DNA of 64,000 nucleotides from an uncultured Burkholderiales bacterium (GTDB lineage Bacteria > Pseudomonadota > Gammaproteobacteria > Burkholderiales > Burkholderiaceae), in the NCBI GenBank assembly GCA_946480465.1, contig CAMLJY010000001.1:1-64000 (forward strand). The letters are read 5' to 3'. The translations under genes were made by a program, and so were the position numbers. Positions 1 to 9,828 of the stretch are shown piece by piece (the stretch's first letter is position 1; each line of letters starts with the position of its first letter). The notes under the pieces are model-generated. The model had not been told where the DNA came from. It did no database searches and saw only the letters and a program-made list of their open reading frames with translations.

Positions 1-63
1 CCGGCCGCACCGGCCGCACCGGCCGCACCGGCCGCACCGGCCGCACCGGCCGCACCGGCTGCT
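1..63 (+). repeat. Nine-base tandem repeat in receptor linker
   Basis: Six perfect copies of ccggccgca (bases 1-54) and one degenerate copy (55-63) lie in frame and encode Pro-Ala-Ala units just before the TonB box of the receptor. The array starts at the window edge and may extend upstream. Because the unit is nine bases, gain or loss of copies would keep the frame and only change the length of the periplasmic linker. Confidence 0.9.
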
Positions 64-2259
64 CCGACCGCTGCGGCTGCCGCCCCCGCGCCGGCGCCCC
101 AGGCGCCTGCCGCCGCCGCCAGGAAGAGCGATGACGCGCTGGACCTGAACCGCATCGTCATCACCGGCACGCCGCTGGGTGGCAGCAAGATGAAGCAGAG
201 CGTCTCCATCAGCTCGCTGCAGGCCGACCAGATCGGCAAGCTGGCGCCGAGCAACGCGGCCGAAATCCTGCGTGCCGTGCCCGGCATCCGCTCGGAATCG
301 TCGGGCGGCGAGGGCAATGCCAACCTCACGGTGCGCGGCGTGCCCATCTCCGCCGGCGGCGCCCGCTACGTGCAGTTCCAGGAAGACGGGCTGCCGGTGC
401 TGCTGTTCGGCGACATCTCCTTCGGCACGGCCGACCAGTTCGTGCGCGCCGACTACAACGTCGAGGCGGTCGAGGTGGTGCGCGGCGGTTCGGCATCGAC
501 CCTGGCCAGCCACTCGCCCGGCGGCCTGGTCAATTTCATCAGCAAGACCGGTGAGGACCCGGGCGGCGCCTTCGGCCTCACCGCGGGCCTGGACGGCGGA
601 CGCCAGACCCGGCTGGACTTCGACTTCGGCGCCAAGCTCGGCGACAAGACGCGGCTGCACGTCGGCGGCTTCAGCCGCACCGGCGAGGGCGACCGCGAGA
701 CGGGCTACAACGCCGCGCACGGCGGCCAGCTCAAGGCCAACCTGACGCACCGGCTCGACAACGGCTACCTGCGTCTGCACCTGAAGGCGCTGGACGACCG
801 CACGCCGTCCTTCATGCCGGTGCCGGTGCGCGTGCAGGACGGCCGCATCCACGAGATCCCCGGCATCGACCCGCGCAGCGCCTTCTTCATCGGCCCGGGC
901 CTGAACCGCGACGTGGTGCTGGGCCGCAACGGCGAACTGGTGACCACCAACCCGCACGACGGCTTGCACGTGAAGAGCACGGCCATCGGCGCCGAGGCGC
1001 AGTTCAAGCTGGGCGAAGGCTGGACGCTGACCGAGAAGTTCCGCCGCGCCTCCAACAGCGGCCGCTTCATCGCGCTGTTCCCGGCGGACAACGGCCTGCC
1101 GGCCACCGGCGCGTCGCACTTCACCGGCACGCTCTTCAACACCTCGATCGACAGCCTGGACAACACCGTCAACGACCTGAAGCTGGCGCGCACCTTCGAC
1201 GCCGGCACGGCCGGCAAGGCCACGCTGACGGCCGGCCTCTTCACGATGGTGCAGGACGTGGCCCTGACCTGGTTCTGGAACCAGTACCGGGTGGAGATGA
1301 AGAACCAGGGCGCCTCCGCGACGCTGCTGCGCGAGGCCTACGACACCTGGGGCGGCTGCTGCGTGCGCAGCTTCGACGTGCAGTACACCACCACCGCGCC
1401 CTACGCCGCGCTGACCTGGGACCGCGGGCCGCTCACCTTGGATGCCAGCGTGCGCGCCGACCGGCAGCGCGCCAGCGGCTGGGCGGTCTCCGACGACCCG
1501 GTCGCCCGGCGCTGGGACCCGGCCACGCAGCAGACCGTGAACTACCGCGTGCGGCACACCTCGTACTCGGTGGGCGCGAACCTGCAGGCCAACAGCAACC
1601 TCGCCTTCTTCGGCCGCGCCAGCGACGGCGTGTCCTTCAGCGCCGACCGGCTGCTCTACGGCAACCCGCTCGACGGCTCGGTGCCGGTGGCGGTGAACCA
1701 GGTCAAGCAGGTCGAAGGCGGCGTCAAGTGGCGCGCCGGGCGCTTCAGCACCTTCGCGACGCTGTTCAACGCCCGCACGTCCGAGAGCAACTTCGAGGCG
1801 ACCACGCAGCGCTTCAGTGCCAACCGCTACGAGGCCAACGGCCTGGAGCTGGAGCTGGGCTGGCGTGCCGGCGAGTTCAAGCTGCTCGGCGGCGCCACCT
1901 TCACGAAGGCCAAGATCACCGCGTCCAGCGACGCGGCCACGGTGGGCAAGAAGCCGCGCCGCCAGGCCGACTTCACCTGGCAGCTGTCGCCTTCGTACAC
2001 GCTGGGTCCGGTGGAGTTCGGCGCCGCGCTGGTGGGCACCGGCAAGTCCTACGGCGATGACGCCAACACCATCACGATGCCGGGCTACACGGTGGTGAAC
2101 GCGTTCCTGAACTACGAGCTGAACGACCGCACCAGCCTGTCGCTGAGCGCGAACAACCTGACCAACACCATCGGCTACACCGAGATCGAAGGCGACGGCC
2201 ATGCCGCGCGTTCCATCAACGGCCGCACGGTGAAGGCCAGCATCCGCTACAGCTTCTGA
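1..2259 (+). CDS. TonB-dependent outer-membrane receptor (5' end outside window)
   Basis: The reading frame is open from base 1, so the signal peptide and true start lie upstream. About 752 codons are present. A Pro/Ala-rich linker (bases 1-120) leads to a TonB-box-like stretch, DLNRIVITGTP (bases 142-174). A plug domain follows, containing AAEILRAVPGIR, NLTVRGVP and VEVVRGGSASTLASHSPGG, then a beta-barrel ending in SIRYSF with a C-terminal Phe, as expected for outer-membrane insertion. The protein would import a substrate energised by TonB/ExbBD. The substrate cannot be read from the sequence. The sugar-kinase-like and LacI-type genes downstream hint at a carbohydrate, but that is inference. 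The ATG at base 190 is inside the mature protein and is not the start. Confidence 0.93.
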   Translation, partial: PAAPAAPAAPAAPAAPAAPAAPTAAAAAPAPAPQAPAAAARKSDDALDLNRIVITGTPLGGSKMKQSVSISSLQADQIGKLAPSNAAEILRAVPGIRSESSGGEGNANLTVRGVPISAGGARYVQFQEDGLPVLLFGDISFGTADQFVRADYNVEAVEVVRGGSASTLASHSPGGLVNFISKTGEDPGGAFGLTAGLDGGRQTRLDFDFGAKLGDKTRLHVGGFSRTGEGDRETGYNAAHGGQLKANLTHRLDNGYLRLHLKALDDRTPSFMPVPVRVQDGRIHEIPGIDPRSAFFIGPGLNRDVVLGRNGELVTTNPHDGLHVKSTAIGAEAQFKLGEGWTLTEKFRRASNSGRFIALFPADNGLPATGASHFTGTLFNTSIDSLDNTVNDLKLARTFDAGTAGKATLTAGLFTMVQDVALTWFWNQYRVEMKNQGASATLLREAYDTWGGCCVRSFDVQYTTTAPYAALTWDRGPLTLDASVRADRQRASGWAVSDDPVARRWDPATQQTVNYRVRHTSYSVGANLQANSNLAFFGRASDGVSFSADRLLYGNPLDGSVPVAVNQVKQVEGGVKWRAGRFSTFATLFNARTSESNFEATTQRFSANRYEANGLELELGWRAGEFKLLGGATFTKAKITASSDAATVGKKPRRQADFTWQLSPSYTLGPVEFGAALVGTGKSYGDDANTITMPGYTVVNAFLNYELNDRTSLSLSANNLTNTIGYTEIEGDGHAARSINGRTVKASIRYSF

Positions 2260-2298
2260 GGCCGGCCGGCCGCTCATCCGCCGCACCGGGTCGCGCAC

Positions 2299-3213
2299 AT
2301 GCTCATCGTCTTCGGTGCCCTCGGCATCGCGGTCGCGATCGACGCGCCGGGCGTGCCCGCCCCCGGGGCCTGCCTGCAGGCCGCGGCGCGCCGCTTCCAG
2401 CCGGCCGGGGGCGGCGCCGGCCTGGCGCTGGCGGTGCAGCGCTTCGGCGTGCCGGCGCGGCTGGTGGGCGCGGTGGGTGACGACGCCTTCGGCGACGCCG
2501 CGCTCGACCGCGCGCGCCACGGCGGTGTGGACGTGCGTTCCGTGCGTTATCTGGCGGGGCGGTCCACCGGGCTGCGCTTCCTGATCTCGGCGGGTCCGGC
2601 CCCGGCCGCGGAGCTGTTCGTGCCCGGCGCCAATGCCGACGTGCGGCCCTACTGGATCGCCGACGAGGAGCTGGCGGCCAGCCGCACGCTGCTGATCGAT
2701 GCGACCTTGCCGGCCTCCGCCGTCCAGGCCCTGGCCCGGCGCGGCCGCCACGGCGGCTGCCGCACGGTGTTGGCCCTGCCGTCCGGCCTGCAGGCTGCGC
2801 CCGTTCCCGGCAGCTTCGACTGGGTGGTTGCCGACGCCTCCGCCCTGCGGCCCGCCGGCGCGGCCGGCGGGCAGGGCGCGGCGGCCCTGGGCCGCCGCAT
2901 CGCCGAGGCCTGGCGGGCGCCGGTGGCGCTTCACCTGGGCTCGGCCGGCGCCTGGGTCAGCGAACCCGATGGCAGCGCCACGCAGCGGCCGGGCCTGCCC
3001 GATGCATCGGGCGCGCAGACCGTCGATCCCGCGCTGGCCTTCGACACCTTCGCCGGCGTCTTCTCCGCCGCGCTGAACCAGGGCCTGCTGCCCCGGCGTG
3101 CCGCGGACCATGCGGTGGCGGCCGCCGCGCTGCTGCGTCCCGCCGGCGGCGCGCTGCCGCCCGAGCGCTGCGCCATCGAGGACGCGCTGCTGCAGGCCGC
3201 CGCGCTGCGCTGA
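2299..3213 (+). CDS. PfkB/ribokinase-family carbohydrate kinase, degenerate active site
   Basis: The product is a 304-residue protein of the PfkB fold. The N-terminal signature is clear (GGGAGLALAVQRFG, residues 37-50, then LVGAVGDDAFGD). The C-terminal anion-hole motif, normally DTTGAGD, reads DPALAFD (residues 243-249). The catalytic Asp (about 249) remains, but the glycines that hold the phosphate are gone. The following FAGVFSAAL helix is normal. It lies 39 bases after the TonB receptor and points towards the convergent LacI gene, so it may belong to a sugar-uptake set. It could be a kinase of altered activity or a non-catalytic paralogue. The substrate is unknown. Confidence 0.75.
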   Translation: MLIVFGALGIAVAIDAPGVPAPGACLQAAARRFQPAGGGAGLALAVQRFGVPARLVGAVGDDAFGDAALDRARHGGVDVRSVRYLAGRSTGLRFLISAGPAPAAELFVPGANADVRPYWIADEELAASRTLLIDATLPASAVQALARRGRHGGCRTVLALPSGLQAAPVPGSFDWVVADASALRPAGAAGGQGAAALGRRIAEAWRAPVALHLGSAGAWVSEPDGSATQRPGLPDASGAQTVDPALAFDTFAGVFSAALNQGLLPRRAADHAVAAAALLRPAGGALPPERCAIEDALLQAAALR

Positions 3214-3226
3214 GGGCGCGCGCCGG

Positions 3227-4249
3227 TCAGGCCCCGGAGCTTTGCCGCACCACCAGCTCGGTGGGCAGCAGCACCGAGCGCCGCGGCGCGCCGTCCAGCA
3301 GTGCCAGCAGGGCCTCCACCAGCTGGCTGCCGGCGGCCTCGATCGGCTGGCGCACGGTCGACAGGGGGGGCACGAAGTGCGCCGCCAGCGTGATGTCGTC
3401 ATAACCGACGATGTGCACGTCCTCGGGCACGCGGCGCCCGTGCCGGCGCAGCGCGCTGATGACGGTCATCGCCATCAGGTCGCTGGCGGCGAAGATGGCA
3501 TCGAAGGGATCGCGCTCGCGCACCAGGCGCTCCACCTCGCGCTCGATCGCCTCGGTGACGAAGGGCACCGGCCGCAGCGCCGCGGTATCGAGGCTGCGCC
3601 GCGCGGCGTGGTGGGCCGCGCGCCAGCCTTCGCAGCGCTGCGCGATCTCGGGCAGCTCCGGGTCGCCGAAGAAGAGCGCGCGCCGTGCCCCCTGCGCGAG
3701 CAGGTGCGCCGTGGCGAGGCGCCCACCCTCGAGGTTGTCGCTGCCCACGGTGGCGTAGTGCTGCCCGGCCAGGCGCGCGCCCCACACGACGAACGGCACG
3801 CCGGCATCGGCGAGCGCGTTCAGCTGGTCGTGGTGGTGCCACTGCCCGATCAGCACGATGCCGGCCGCGCGGCCGGTGTGCCAGGCCTGGCCGGCCAGGT
3901 CCAGGCGCTGCGCGTCCACGCGGGTCAGCAGCATGTCGTGGCCGCGCTCGGTCAGCGCGTCGGCCAAGCTGCCGATCAGGCTCAGGAAGAAGGGGTCGGA
4001 CAGGTGCTGACGCGTCTGCGCGTCGTAGGGCACGATGACCGCGATCGTGCGGTTCTGCTGCAGCCGCAGGTTCTGCGCGCCGACGTTGATGCTGTAGTTC
4101 AGCTCCCGCGCGAGCGCATGGATGCGCTCGCGCGTCTCGGCATTGATCAGCGGGCTGCCCGCCAGCGCGCGCGAGACGGTGGACGTCGACACGCCGGCGG
4201 CGCGCGCCAGGTCGGCCATCTGCACCCGCTTTGGGCGCGCTCCGGCCAT
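3227..4249 (-). CDS. LacI-family transcriptional regulator
   Basis: The product has 340 residues. Residues about 10-60 form the LacI helix-turn-helix and hinge (MADLARAAGVSTSTVSRALAG). The rest is a periplasmic-binding-protein-like effector domain (AVIVPYDAQ, GIVLIGQ, DAIFAASDLMAM, VHIVGYDDI). The ATG at 4249 is preferred over longer open frames because the helix-turn-helix begins there and because it shares its A with the TGA of the upstream Rieske gene (TGATG), which indicates translational coupling. It probably senses a sugar or sugar-like compound. Its targets are likely the coupled oxygenase or the neighbouring receptor and kinase genes, but no operator was recognised. Confidence 0.92.
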   Translation of the reverse strand: MAGARPKRVQMADLARAAGVSTSTVSRALAGSPLINAETRERIHALARELNYSINVGAQNLRLQQNRTIAVIVPYDAQTRQHLSDPFFLSLIGSLADALTERGHDMLLTRVDAQRLDLAGQAWHTGRAAGIVLIGQWHHHDQLNALADAGVPFVVWGARLAGQHYATVGSDNLEGGRLATAHLLAQGARRALFFGDPELPEIAQRCEGWRAAHHAARRSLDTAALRPVPFVTEAIEREVERLVRERDPFDAIFAASDLMAMTVISALRRHGRRVPEDVHIVGYDDITLAAHFVPPLSTVRQPIEAAGSQLVEALLALLDGAPRRSVLLPTELVVRQSSGA

Positions 4250-5391
4250 CACCAGGACGCCCGGCCCATCCCCATCACCCGGCGGTACCACTCGTGGAAG
4301 TGGCGCATGCCGTCTTCCATCGGGCTCTGGTAGGGGCCGGCTTCGTCGTCCCCGCGCTCCAGCAGAGCCTTGCGGCCCGCATCCATGCGCTCGGCGATCT
4401 CGTCGTCCTCGATGCAGGTCTCCATGTAGGCGGCCTGCTCGGCCTCGACCAGCTCGCGCTCGAAGGCCGCGACCTCTTCGGGGTAGTAGAACTCGACGAC
4501 GTTCAGCGTCTTCTGCGGGCCCTTGGGGTAGAGCGTGGAGACCACCAGCACGTGCGGGTACCACTCGATCATGATGTTCGGGTAGTACGTGAGCCAGATT
4601 GCGCCGTGCTTCGGCACCTCGCCGCCGTTGAAGGCCAGCACCGCGTCGTGCCAGCGCCTGTAGGTGGCCGAGCCCGGCCGCTCCAGCGCCTTGTGCGTGC
4701 CCACCGTCTGCACCGAGTAGTGCGCGCCGAACTCCCAGGCCAGGTCGTCGCAGCTGACGAAATGGCCCAGGCCCGGGTGGAAGGGGCCGACGTGGTAGTC
4801 CTCGAGGTAGACCTCGATGAAGGTCTTCCAGTTGTAGTTGCACTCGTGCATCTGGACCTTGTCGAGCACGTAGCCCGAGAAGTCCAGCAGCGCGCGCGGC
4901 CCCACGGCGCCCAGGTCGGCCGCCACGTCGCGTCCGTTGTCCTCGAACACCAGGCCGTTCCAGGTCCGCACCCGGTAGTTGTTCAGGTGCAGGCAGGGGT
5001 CCTGCTCGAAGTGCGGCGCGCCGACCAGCTCGCCGTGCAGGTTGTAGGTCCAGCGGTGCAGCGGGCAGACGATGTTGCTGCGGGTGTGGCCGCGCCCCTT
5101 CAGCATCACGGCCTGGCGGTGGCGGCAGACGTTCGAGATGAGCTCGATGCCGTCCTTCGTGCGCACCAGCGCGCGGCCTTCGCCTTCCTGGGGCAGGGCG
5201 TAGTAGTCGCCGACCTCGGGCAGCGCAAGCTCATGCCCGAGGTAGCGCGGACCGTGCTGGTAGATCAGCTCCATCTCGCGGCGAAACGTGTCCTCCGCGA
5301 AATAGGTGCTGACGGAAAGTTGTGAGTTCTGCTTGCTGGGCGGTCGCGAGCGCGACGCCAGAGCTTCGAGACTGATGCTCAGGTCCGACAT
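4249..5391 (-). CDS. Rieske ring-hydroxylating oxygenase, alpha subunit
   Basis: The product has 380 residues. The Rieske [2Fe-2S] site is Cys89-x-His91 and Cys109-x2-His112. The mononuclear iron site is in the SRPBCC-type domain, with D198, H200 and H205 in YLEDYHVGPFH and an acidic cluster, CIEDDE, near the C-terminus. The protein is a terminal oxygenase that would need a separate reductase; none is encoded nearby. The start at 5391 is preceded by purine-rich GGAG/GGGGA. A Rieske protein upstream of xseB-ispA-dxs is a familiar arrangement in Burkholderiales. The substrate is unknown: the family ranges from aromatic acids to quaternary amines such as glycine betaine. Confidence 0.9.
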   Translation of the reverse strand: MSDLSISLEALASRSRPPSKQNSQLSVSTYFAEDTFRREMELIYQHGPRYLGHELALPEVGDYYALPQEGEGRALVRTKDGIELISNVCRHRQAVMLKGRGHTRSNIVCPLHRWTYNLHGELVGAPHFEQDPCLHLNNYRVRTWNGLVFEDNGRDVAADLGAVGPRALLDFSGYVLDKVQMHECNYNWKTFIEVYLEDYHVGPFHPGLGHFVSCDDLAWEFGAHYSVQTVGTHKALERPGSATYRRWHDAVLAFNGGEVPKHGAIWLTYYPNIMIEWYPHVLVVSTLYPKGPQKTLNVVEFYYPEEVAAFERELVEAEQAAYMETCIEDDEIAERMDAGRKALLERGDDEAGPYQSPMEDGMRHFHEWYRRVMGMGRASW

Positions 5392-5467
5392 GATCCCCAG
5401 GATCTCCAGAAAGGATGTCAACCCCCCACCCGGTGGCCCCGCGGATGGGTTTGTCCAATGATGAAAT

Positions 5468-5489
5468 CGGCCAACCCGAGGGCTGGCCG
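5468..5489. promoter_or_regulatory. Inverted repeat in divergent Rieske/xseB intergenic region
   Basis: The 220-base gap between the divergent Rieske gene and xseB contains an inverted repeat with nine-base arms (cggccaacc / ggctggccg, one mismatch, loop cgag). It could be an operator or a structured leader. A TAAAAT hexamer near 5547-5552 could be the -10 of the xseB operon promoter, but no convincing -35 was found. Little else can be read in this gap. Confidence 0.3.
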
Positions 5490-5611
5490 AAGGGCGAATT
5501 GTACCCGGGGGTCCCGTCCGGGCCGGAGCGGGGGTATCCCTCGCGACTAAAATCCGCCCTCCGCCTGCTGCCGCCCCGAAGCCCTGCCGTCCGGCTTCGC
5601 GTGGCCTCCCG

Positions 5612-5848
5612 ATGAACAATCCCATGCCCACCCCGGCCACCGAACCGCCCCGCTACGAAGACGCCCTGGCCGAGCTGGAGCGCCTGGTGCAGGCGATGGA
5701 AGGTGGCCAGCTGCCCCTGGACCAGTTGCTGGACAGCCACCGCCGCGGCCTCGAGCTGCTGAACCTGTGCCGCGAGCGCCTGCAGGCGGTCGAAGACCAG
5801 GTGCAGGTGCTGGAACAGGGCCAGCTGAAGAACTGGGCACCCGAATGA
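5612..5848 (+). CDS. xseB: Exodeoxyribonuclease VII small subunit
   Basis: This is a 78-residue protein with the typical XseB two-helix pattern (YEDALAELERLVQAMEGGQLPLDQLL, then ELLNLCRERLQAVEDQV). With XseA, encoded elsewhere, it forms the nuclease that digests single-stranded DNA into oligonucleotides. The length matches the family. It is the first gene of the xseB-ispA-dxs set, an order found in many proteobacteria, so it is probably co-transcribed with the isoprenoid genes. Confidence 0.96.
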   Translation: MNNPMPTPATEPPRYEDALAELERLVQAMEGGQLPLDQLLDSHRRGLELLNLCRERLQAVEDQVQVLEQGQLKNWAPE

Positions 5849-5906
5849 GCCTGCGTGCCTGTTCCCAGGGGCCCCTGTGGGCGCGCGCAGCGCGAGGGGG
5901 CGGCCG

Positions 5907-6815
5907 ATGAGTCTGCCCCCGGCATTCACCGCCTGGATGCGCCAGGCCCTCGTCGACGTTGAACGGGCGCTGGAGCGCTGGGTGCCTGCCGATGCCCCGG
6001 CCGGCCTGGGCGAGGCCATGCGCTACGGCGTGCTGGATGGTGGCAAGCGCCTGCGGCCGCTGCTGGTCCGCGCCGCGGCCGAGGCGGTGCACGGCGCACC
6101 GCAGGCCGCGCTGCGTGCCGGTGTCGCCGTGGAACTGATCCACGCCTATTCGCTGGTGCATGACGACATGCCCTGCATGGACAACGACGTGCTGCGCCGG
6201 GGCAAGCCCACGGTCCACGTGCGTTATGGCGAAGCCGGCGCGATGCTGGCCGGCGACGCGATGCAGGCCCTGGCCTTCGAGGTGCTGACGCCCGAGGCCG
6301 GCAGCGAAGGCGGCGACGAGCTGCCGCCCGCGCTGCAAGCCCGGCTCTGTGCCTTGCTCGCCCGCGCCGCCGGCCATGCCGGCATGGCCGGCGGCCAGGC
6401 CATCGACCTGGCCAGCATCGGCCAGGCTCTGAACGAGACCCAGCTGCGCGACATGCACCGCCGCAAGACCGGCGCGCTGCTGCGCTGCAGCGTGCTGATG
6501 GGCGCGGCCACCGGCGCCACCACGGCCGCGCAGTGGGCCGCGTTGGCGGACTACGGCGATGCGATCGGAGTCGCCTTCCAGGTGGTCGACGACATCCTCG
6601 ACGTGACGCAGGCCTCCGACAAGCTCGGCAAGACCGCGGGCAAGGACCTGGAGCAGGACAAGCCCACCTACGTGACCGTGCTGGGCCTGGACGCCGCGCG
6701 GGCGGAGGCGCGGCGGCTGCATGCGCAGGCGCTGGACGCCCTGCAGCGCACCGGCCTGCCCGATCGCGAGCACCTGAAACTGCTGGCCGACATGGTGGTC
6801 GACCGCGAACATTGA
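5907..6815 (+). CDS. ispA: Farnesyl diphosphate synthase (polyprenyl synthetase)
   Basis: The product has 302 residues. Two Asp-rich motifs bind the Mg-diphosphate substrates: DDMPCMDND (86-94) and DDILD (228-232). Other family signatures are [16 protein letters not shown] and FQVVDDI. It condenses IPP with DMAPP and GPP to give farnesyl diphosphate in the cytosol. The ATG at 5907 is preferred because GAGGGGG lies just upstream. An in-frame GTG at 5877 would add ten unconserved residues. It lies between xseB and dxs in an isoprenoid operon. Confidence 0.95.
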   Translation: MSLPPAFTAWMRQALVDVERALERWVPADAPAGLGEAMRYGVLDGGKRLRPLLVRAAAEAVHGAPQAALRAGVAVELIHAYSLVHDDMPCMDNDVLRRGKPTVHVRYGEAGAMLAGDAMQALAFEVLTPEAGSEGGDELPPALQARLCALLARAAGHAGMAGGQAIDLASIGQALNETQLRDMHRRKTGALLRCSVLMGAATGATTAAQWAALADYGDAIGVAFQVVDDILDVTQASDKLGKTAGKDLEQDKPTYVTVLGLDAARAEARRLHAQALDALQRTGLPDREHLKLLADMVVDREH

Positions 6816-6888
6816 CACCGGCGTCGCCCCCGCCGCGGCCGCATGCCGCGCTGGGGCCGGCCGCGGGGCGAAGCCCGGAGGGTACCCA

Positions 6889-8814
6889 GTGAGCAACTCC
6901 TTGCTGAACACGATCGACAGCCCGGCGGACCTGCGCCGGCTCACCCGCGCCGAGCTGCGCACGCTGGCGGTCGAGCTGCGCCAGTTCGTGCTGGACAGCG
7001 TCAGCAAGACCGGCGGCCACCTGTCGTCCAACCTCGGCACGGTGGAGCTGACCATCGCGCTGCACTACGTCTACGACACGCCCAGCGACCGCATCGTCTG
7101 GGACGTCGGCCACCAGACCTACCCGCACAAGATCCTGACCGGCCGGCGCGACCGCATGGCCACGCTGCGTCAGCTGGGCGGCCTGTCGGGCTTCCCGCGG
7201 CGCGACGAGAGCGCCTACGACACCTTCGGCACCGGCCACTCGTCCACCTCGATCTCGGCGGCGCTGGGCATGGCGCAGGCGGCCAAGCTGAAGGGCGATG
7301 CGCGCCACGTCGTCGCCGTCATCGGCGACAGCGCGCTCACCGGCGGCATGGCCTTCGAGGCGCTCAACCACGGCGGCGCGCCGCATGGCGTGGGCCCGGC
7401 GGACATCCTGGTGGTGCTGAACGACAACGACATGTCGATCTCGCCGCCCGTGGGTGCGCTGAACAAGCACCTCGCCCGGCTGATGAGCGGCAAGGCCTAC
7501 AACTCCGTGCGCGAGGGCGCCAAGACCGTGCTGAAGGGCACGCCGCTGTACGAGTTCGCCAAGCGCTTCGAGGAGCACACCAAGGGCATGGTGGTGCCCG
7601 GCGCCATCTTCGAGGAGCTGGGCTTCACCTACGTCGGCCCGATCGACGGCCACGACCTCGATTCACTGATCCCCACGCTGGAGAACCTGCGCCAGGCCAA
7701 GGGCCCGCAGTTCCTGCACGTGGTCACGAAGAAGGGCTACGGCTACAAGCTGGCCGAGGCCGACCCGGTCAACTACCACGGCCCGTCGAAGTTCGACCCG
7801 GCGGTGGGCCTGCAGAAGCCGGCGACCGCGCCCAAGCCCACGTTCACGCAGGTGTTCGGCAGCTGGCTCTGCGACATGGCCGCGGCCGACCCGCGCCTGG
7901 TCGCCATCACCCCGGCGATGCGCGAAGGCTCCGGCATGGTCGAGTTCGAGAAGCGCTTCCCCTCGCGCTACCACGACGTCGGCATCGCCGAGCAGCACGC
8001 CGTCACCTTCGCCGCGGGCCTCGCCTGCGAGGGCCTGAAGCCGGTGGTGGCCATCTACTCCACCTTCCTGCAGCGCGGCTACGACCAGCTGATCCACGAC
8101 GTCGCGATCCAGAACCTGCCGGTCACCTTCGCGCTCGACCGCGCCGGCATCGTCGGCGCCGACGGGGCCACGCACTGCGGCGCCTTCGACATCGCCTTCC
8201 TGCGCTGCATCCCCAACATGGCCGTGCTCACCCCGGCCGACGAGGCCGAGTGCCGGCGTGCGCTGACCACCGCCTTCAGGGCCAGCCAGCCCGCGGCAGT
8301 GCGCTATCCGCGTGGCGCGGGCGTCGGCCGCCAGCCCGAGGCCGTGCTGGATGAACTGCCCTGGGGCCAGGGCGAGATCCGCCGCGAATCCTCGCTGCCG
8401 GCCGCCGCCGGGGCGGGCGCCGGCAAGCGCATCGCGCTGCTGGCCTTCGGCACGCTGCTGTACCCGGCGCTGGAGGCGGCCGAGAAGCTCGATGCGACGG
8501 TGGCCAACATGCGCTTCGCGAAGCCGCTGGACACCCGCTTGATCGCCGAACTGGCGCGCACGCACGACGCCCTCGTCACGCTCGAGGAAGGCTGCCTGCC
8601 CGGCGGTGCCGGCGCGGCGGTGGGCGAATTCCTGCATGCGGCCGGGCTGGCCACGCCGCTGCTGTCGCTGGGTCTGCCGGACCATTTCATCGAGCACGGC
8701 GATCCGGCGAAGCTGATGTCGCTGCAAGGCCTGGACGCCGCGGGCATCGAGCAGTCGGTGCGGCAGCGCTTCGGCAAGCCGCTGAGCCTGGTGCGGCCGG
8801 CGGCCAACCACTGA
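6889..8814 (+). CDS. dxs: 1-deoxy-D-xylulose-5-phosphate synthase
   Basis: The product has 641 residues, normal for DXS. It condenses pyruvate and glyceraldehyde 3-phosphate with thiamine diphosphate, the first step of the MEP isoprenoid pathway. The catalytic His is in GGHLSSNLG (His44). The ThDP motif starts at 146 as GDS rather than the usual GDG and ends in LNDND. The transketolase-like central domain carries [18 protein letters not shown] and [13 protein letters not shown]. The start is GTG at 6889 with GGAGGGT upstream. ispA directly upstream supplies the next part of the pathway. The GDS variant is conservative and I expect a working enzyme. Confidence 0.96.
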   Translation: MSNSLLNTIDSPADLRRLTRAELRTLAVELRQFVLDSVSKTGGHLSSNLGTVELTIALHYVYDTPSDRIVWDVGHQTYPHKILTGRRDRMATLRQLGGLSGFPRRDESAYDTFGTGHSSTSISAALGMAQAAKLKGDARHVVAVIGDSALTGGMAFEALNHGGAPHGVGPADILVVLNDNDMSISPPVGALNKHLARLMSGKAYNSVREGAKTVLKGTPLYEFAKRFEEHTKGMVVPGAIFEELGFTYVGPIDGHDLDSLIPTLENLRQAKGPQFLHVVTKKGYGYKLAEADPVNYHGPSKFDPAVGLQKPATAPKPTFTQVFGSWLCDMAAADPRLVAITPAMREGSGMVEFEKRFPSRYHDVGIAEQHAVTFAAGLACEGLKPVVAIYSTFLQRGYDQLIHDVAIQNLPVTFALDRAGIVGADGATHCGAFDIAFLRCIPNMAVLTPADEAECRRALTTAFRASQPAAVRYPRGAGVGRQPEAVLDELPWGQGEIRRESSLPAAAGAGAGKRIALLAFGTLLYPALEAAEKLDATVANMRFAKPLDTRLIAELARTHDALVTLEEGCLPGGAGAAVGEFLHAAGLATPLLSLGLPDHFIEHGDPAKLMSLQGLDAAGIEQSVRQRFGKPLSLVRPAANH

Positions 8815-8920
8815 AACCCGCGCCCGGGCCGGCAAGCGCCTGACACGCCGGTGACAAAGCCCCGCGGCGGCCGGGTCACAGAATCGGTGCCATGCTCGCG
8901 GCCGTACCTTTAGTTTCGCC

Positions 8921-9709
8921 ATGACCAACCTGACCGACGCCCTGCACATCCCCGACACGCAAAGCGAGCGTGACGAGCGCCACCTGGTCATCCAGCGCGT
9001 CGGCATCAAGGACGTGCGCTGGCCGCTGACGCTGCAGGTTGCCGGCCACGAGCAATCCACGGTCGGCCAGTGGGACCTGGACGTCGCGCTGCCCGCGGAC
9101 CAGAAGGGCACGCACATGTCGCGCTTCGTCGCCTGGCTGGATGCGCAGGACGAGGCCCTCGATGCCGCGCGCCTGAAGCAGCAGCTGGCGGTGATGCTGG
9201 ACAAGCTGGGCGCGCGCGAGGGCCGCATCGAGGCGCGCTTCTCCTTCTTCCTGCGCAAGCGCGCGCCGGTGTCGGGCGTGCAGAGCCTGCTGGACTACCA
9301 GGGCCGCTGGATCGCCGAAACGCGCGCCGGCGTCACGGCGGTGTGGGCCGAGGTCGGCGTGCCGGTGAAGAGCCTGTGCCCCTGCTCGAAGGAGATCTCC
9401 GACTACGGCGCGCACAACCAGCGTTCGCTGGTGACCATCCGTGCCGAGCTGCTGCAGCCGATCGACTGGCACGAGCTGGTGCGCTTCGCCGAGGACTCGG
9501 CGTCTTCCGAGCTGTGGCCGCTGCTCAAGCGCGCCGACGAGAAGTGGGTCACCGAGCGGGCCTACGAGAACCCGAAGTTCGTCGAGGACCTGGTGCGCGA
9601 CGTGGCGCTGCGCCTGAACGCGGACGCCCGCATCGGCCGTTATGCGGTCGAGGTCGAGAACTTCGAGTCGATCCACAACCACAGCGCCTACGCTCGCATC
9701 GAGCGTTAG
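8921..9709 (+). CDS. folE2: GTP cyclohydrolase IB (FolE2)
   Basis: The product has 262 residues. It converts GTP to 7,8-dihydroneopterin triphosphate, the first step of folate synthesis. Characteristic elements are the conserved Cys loop [29 protein letters not shown], and the C-terminal [13 protein letters not shown]. FolE2 replaces the zinc-dependent FolE and works with various metals; it is often favoured under zinc limitation. It stands 106 bases after dxs. No Zur-like operator was recognised in that gap. Confidence 0.95.
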   Translation: MTNLTDALHIPDTQSERDERHLVIQRVGIKDVRWPLTLQVAGHEQSTVGQWDLDVALPADQKGTHMSRFVAWLDAQDEALDAARLKQQLAVMLDKLGAREGRIEARFSFFLRKRAPVSGVQSLLDYQGRWIAETRAGVTAVWAEVGVPVKSLCPCSKEISDYGAHNQRSLVTIRAELLQPIDWHELVRFAEDSASSELWPLLKRADEKWVTERAYENPKFVEDLVRDVALRLNADARIGRYAVEVENFESIHNHSAYARIER

Positions 9710-9828
9710 CCCCGCACCGGCCGGCGTGCCGAGCCGCACGTCGCGGCCCTGGCCGCTGCGCGGCATTTCCCCGCCCGCGCTGCCGCGCGGCCTGTCCCGA
9801 GCCGGGTTGAACGCGCTACGCTTGCGGC

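Noticed and set aside
5392..5611. Small plus-strand gene before xseB (from 5415)
   Set aside because: The 66-codon frame has no family resemblance or good ribosome-binding site and covers the presumed promoter region of two divergent genes.
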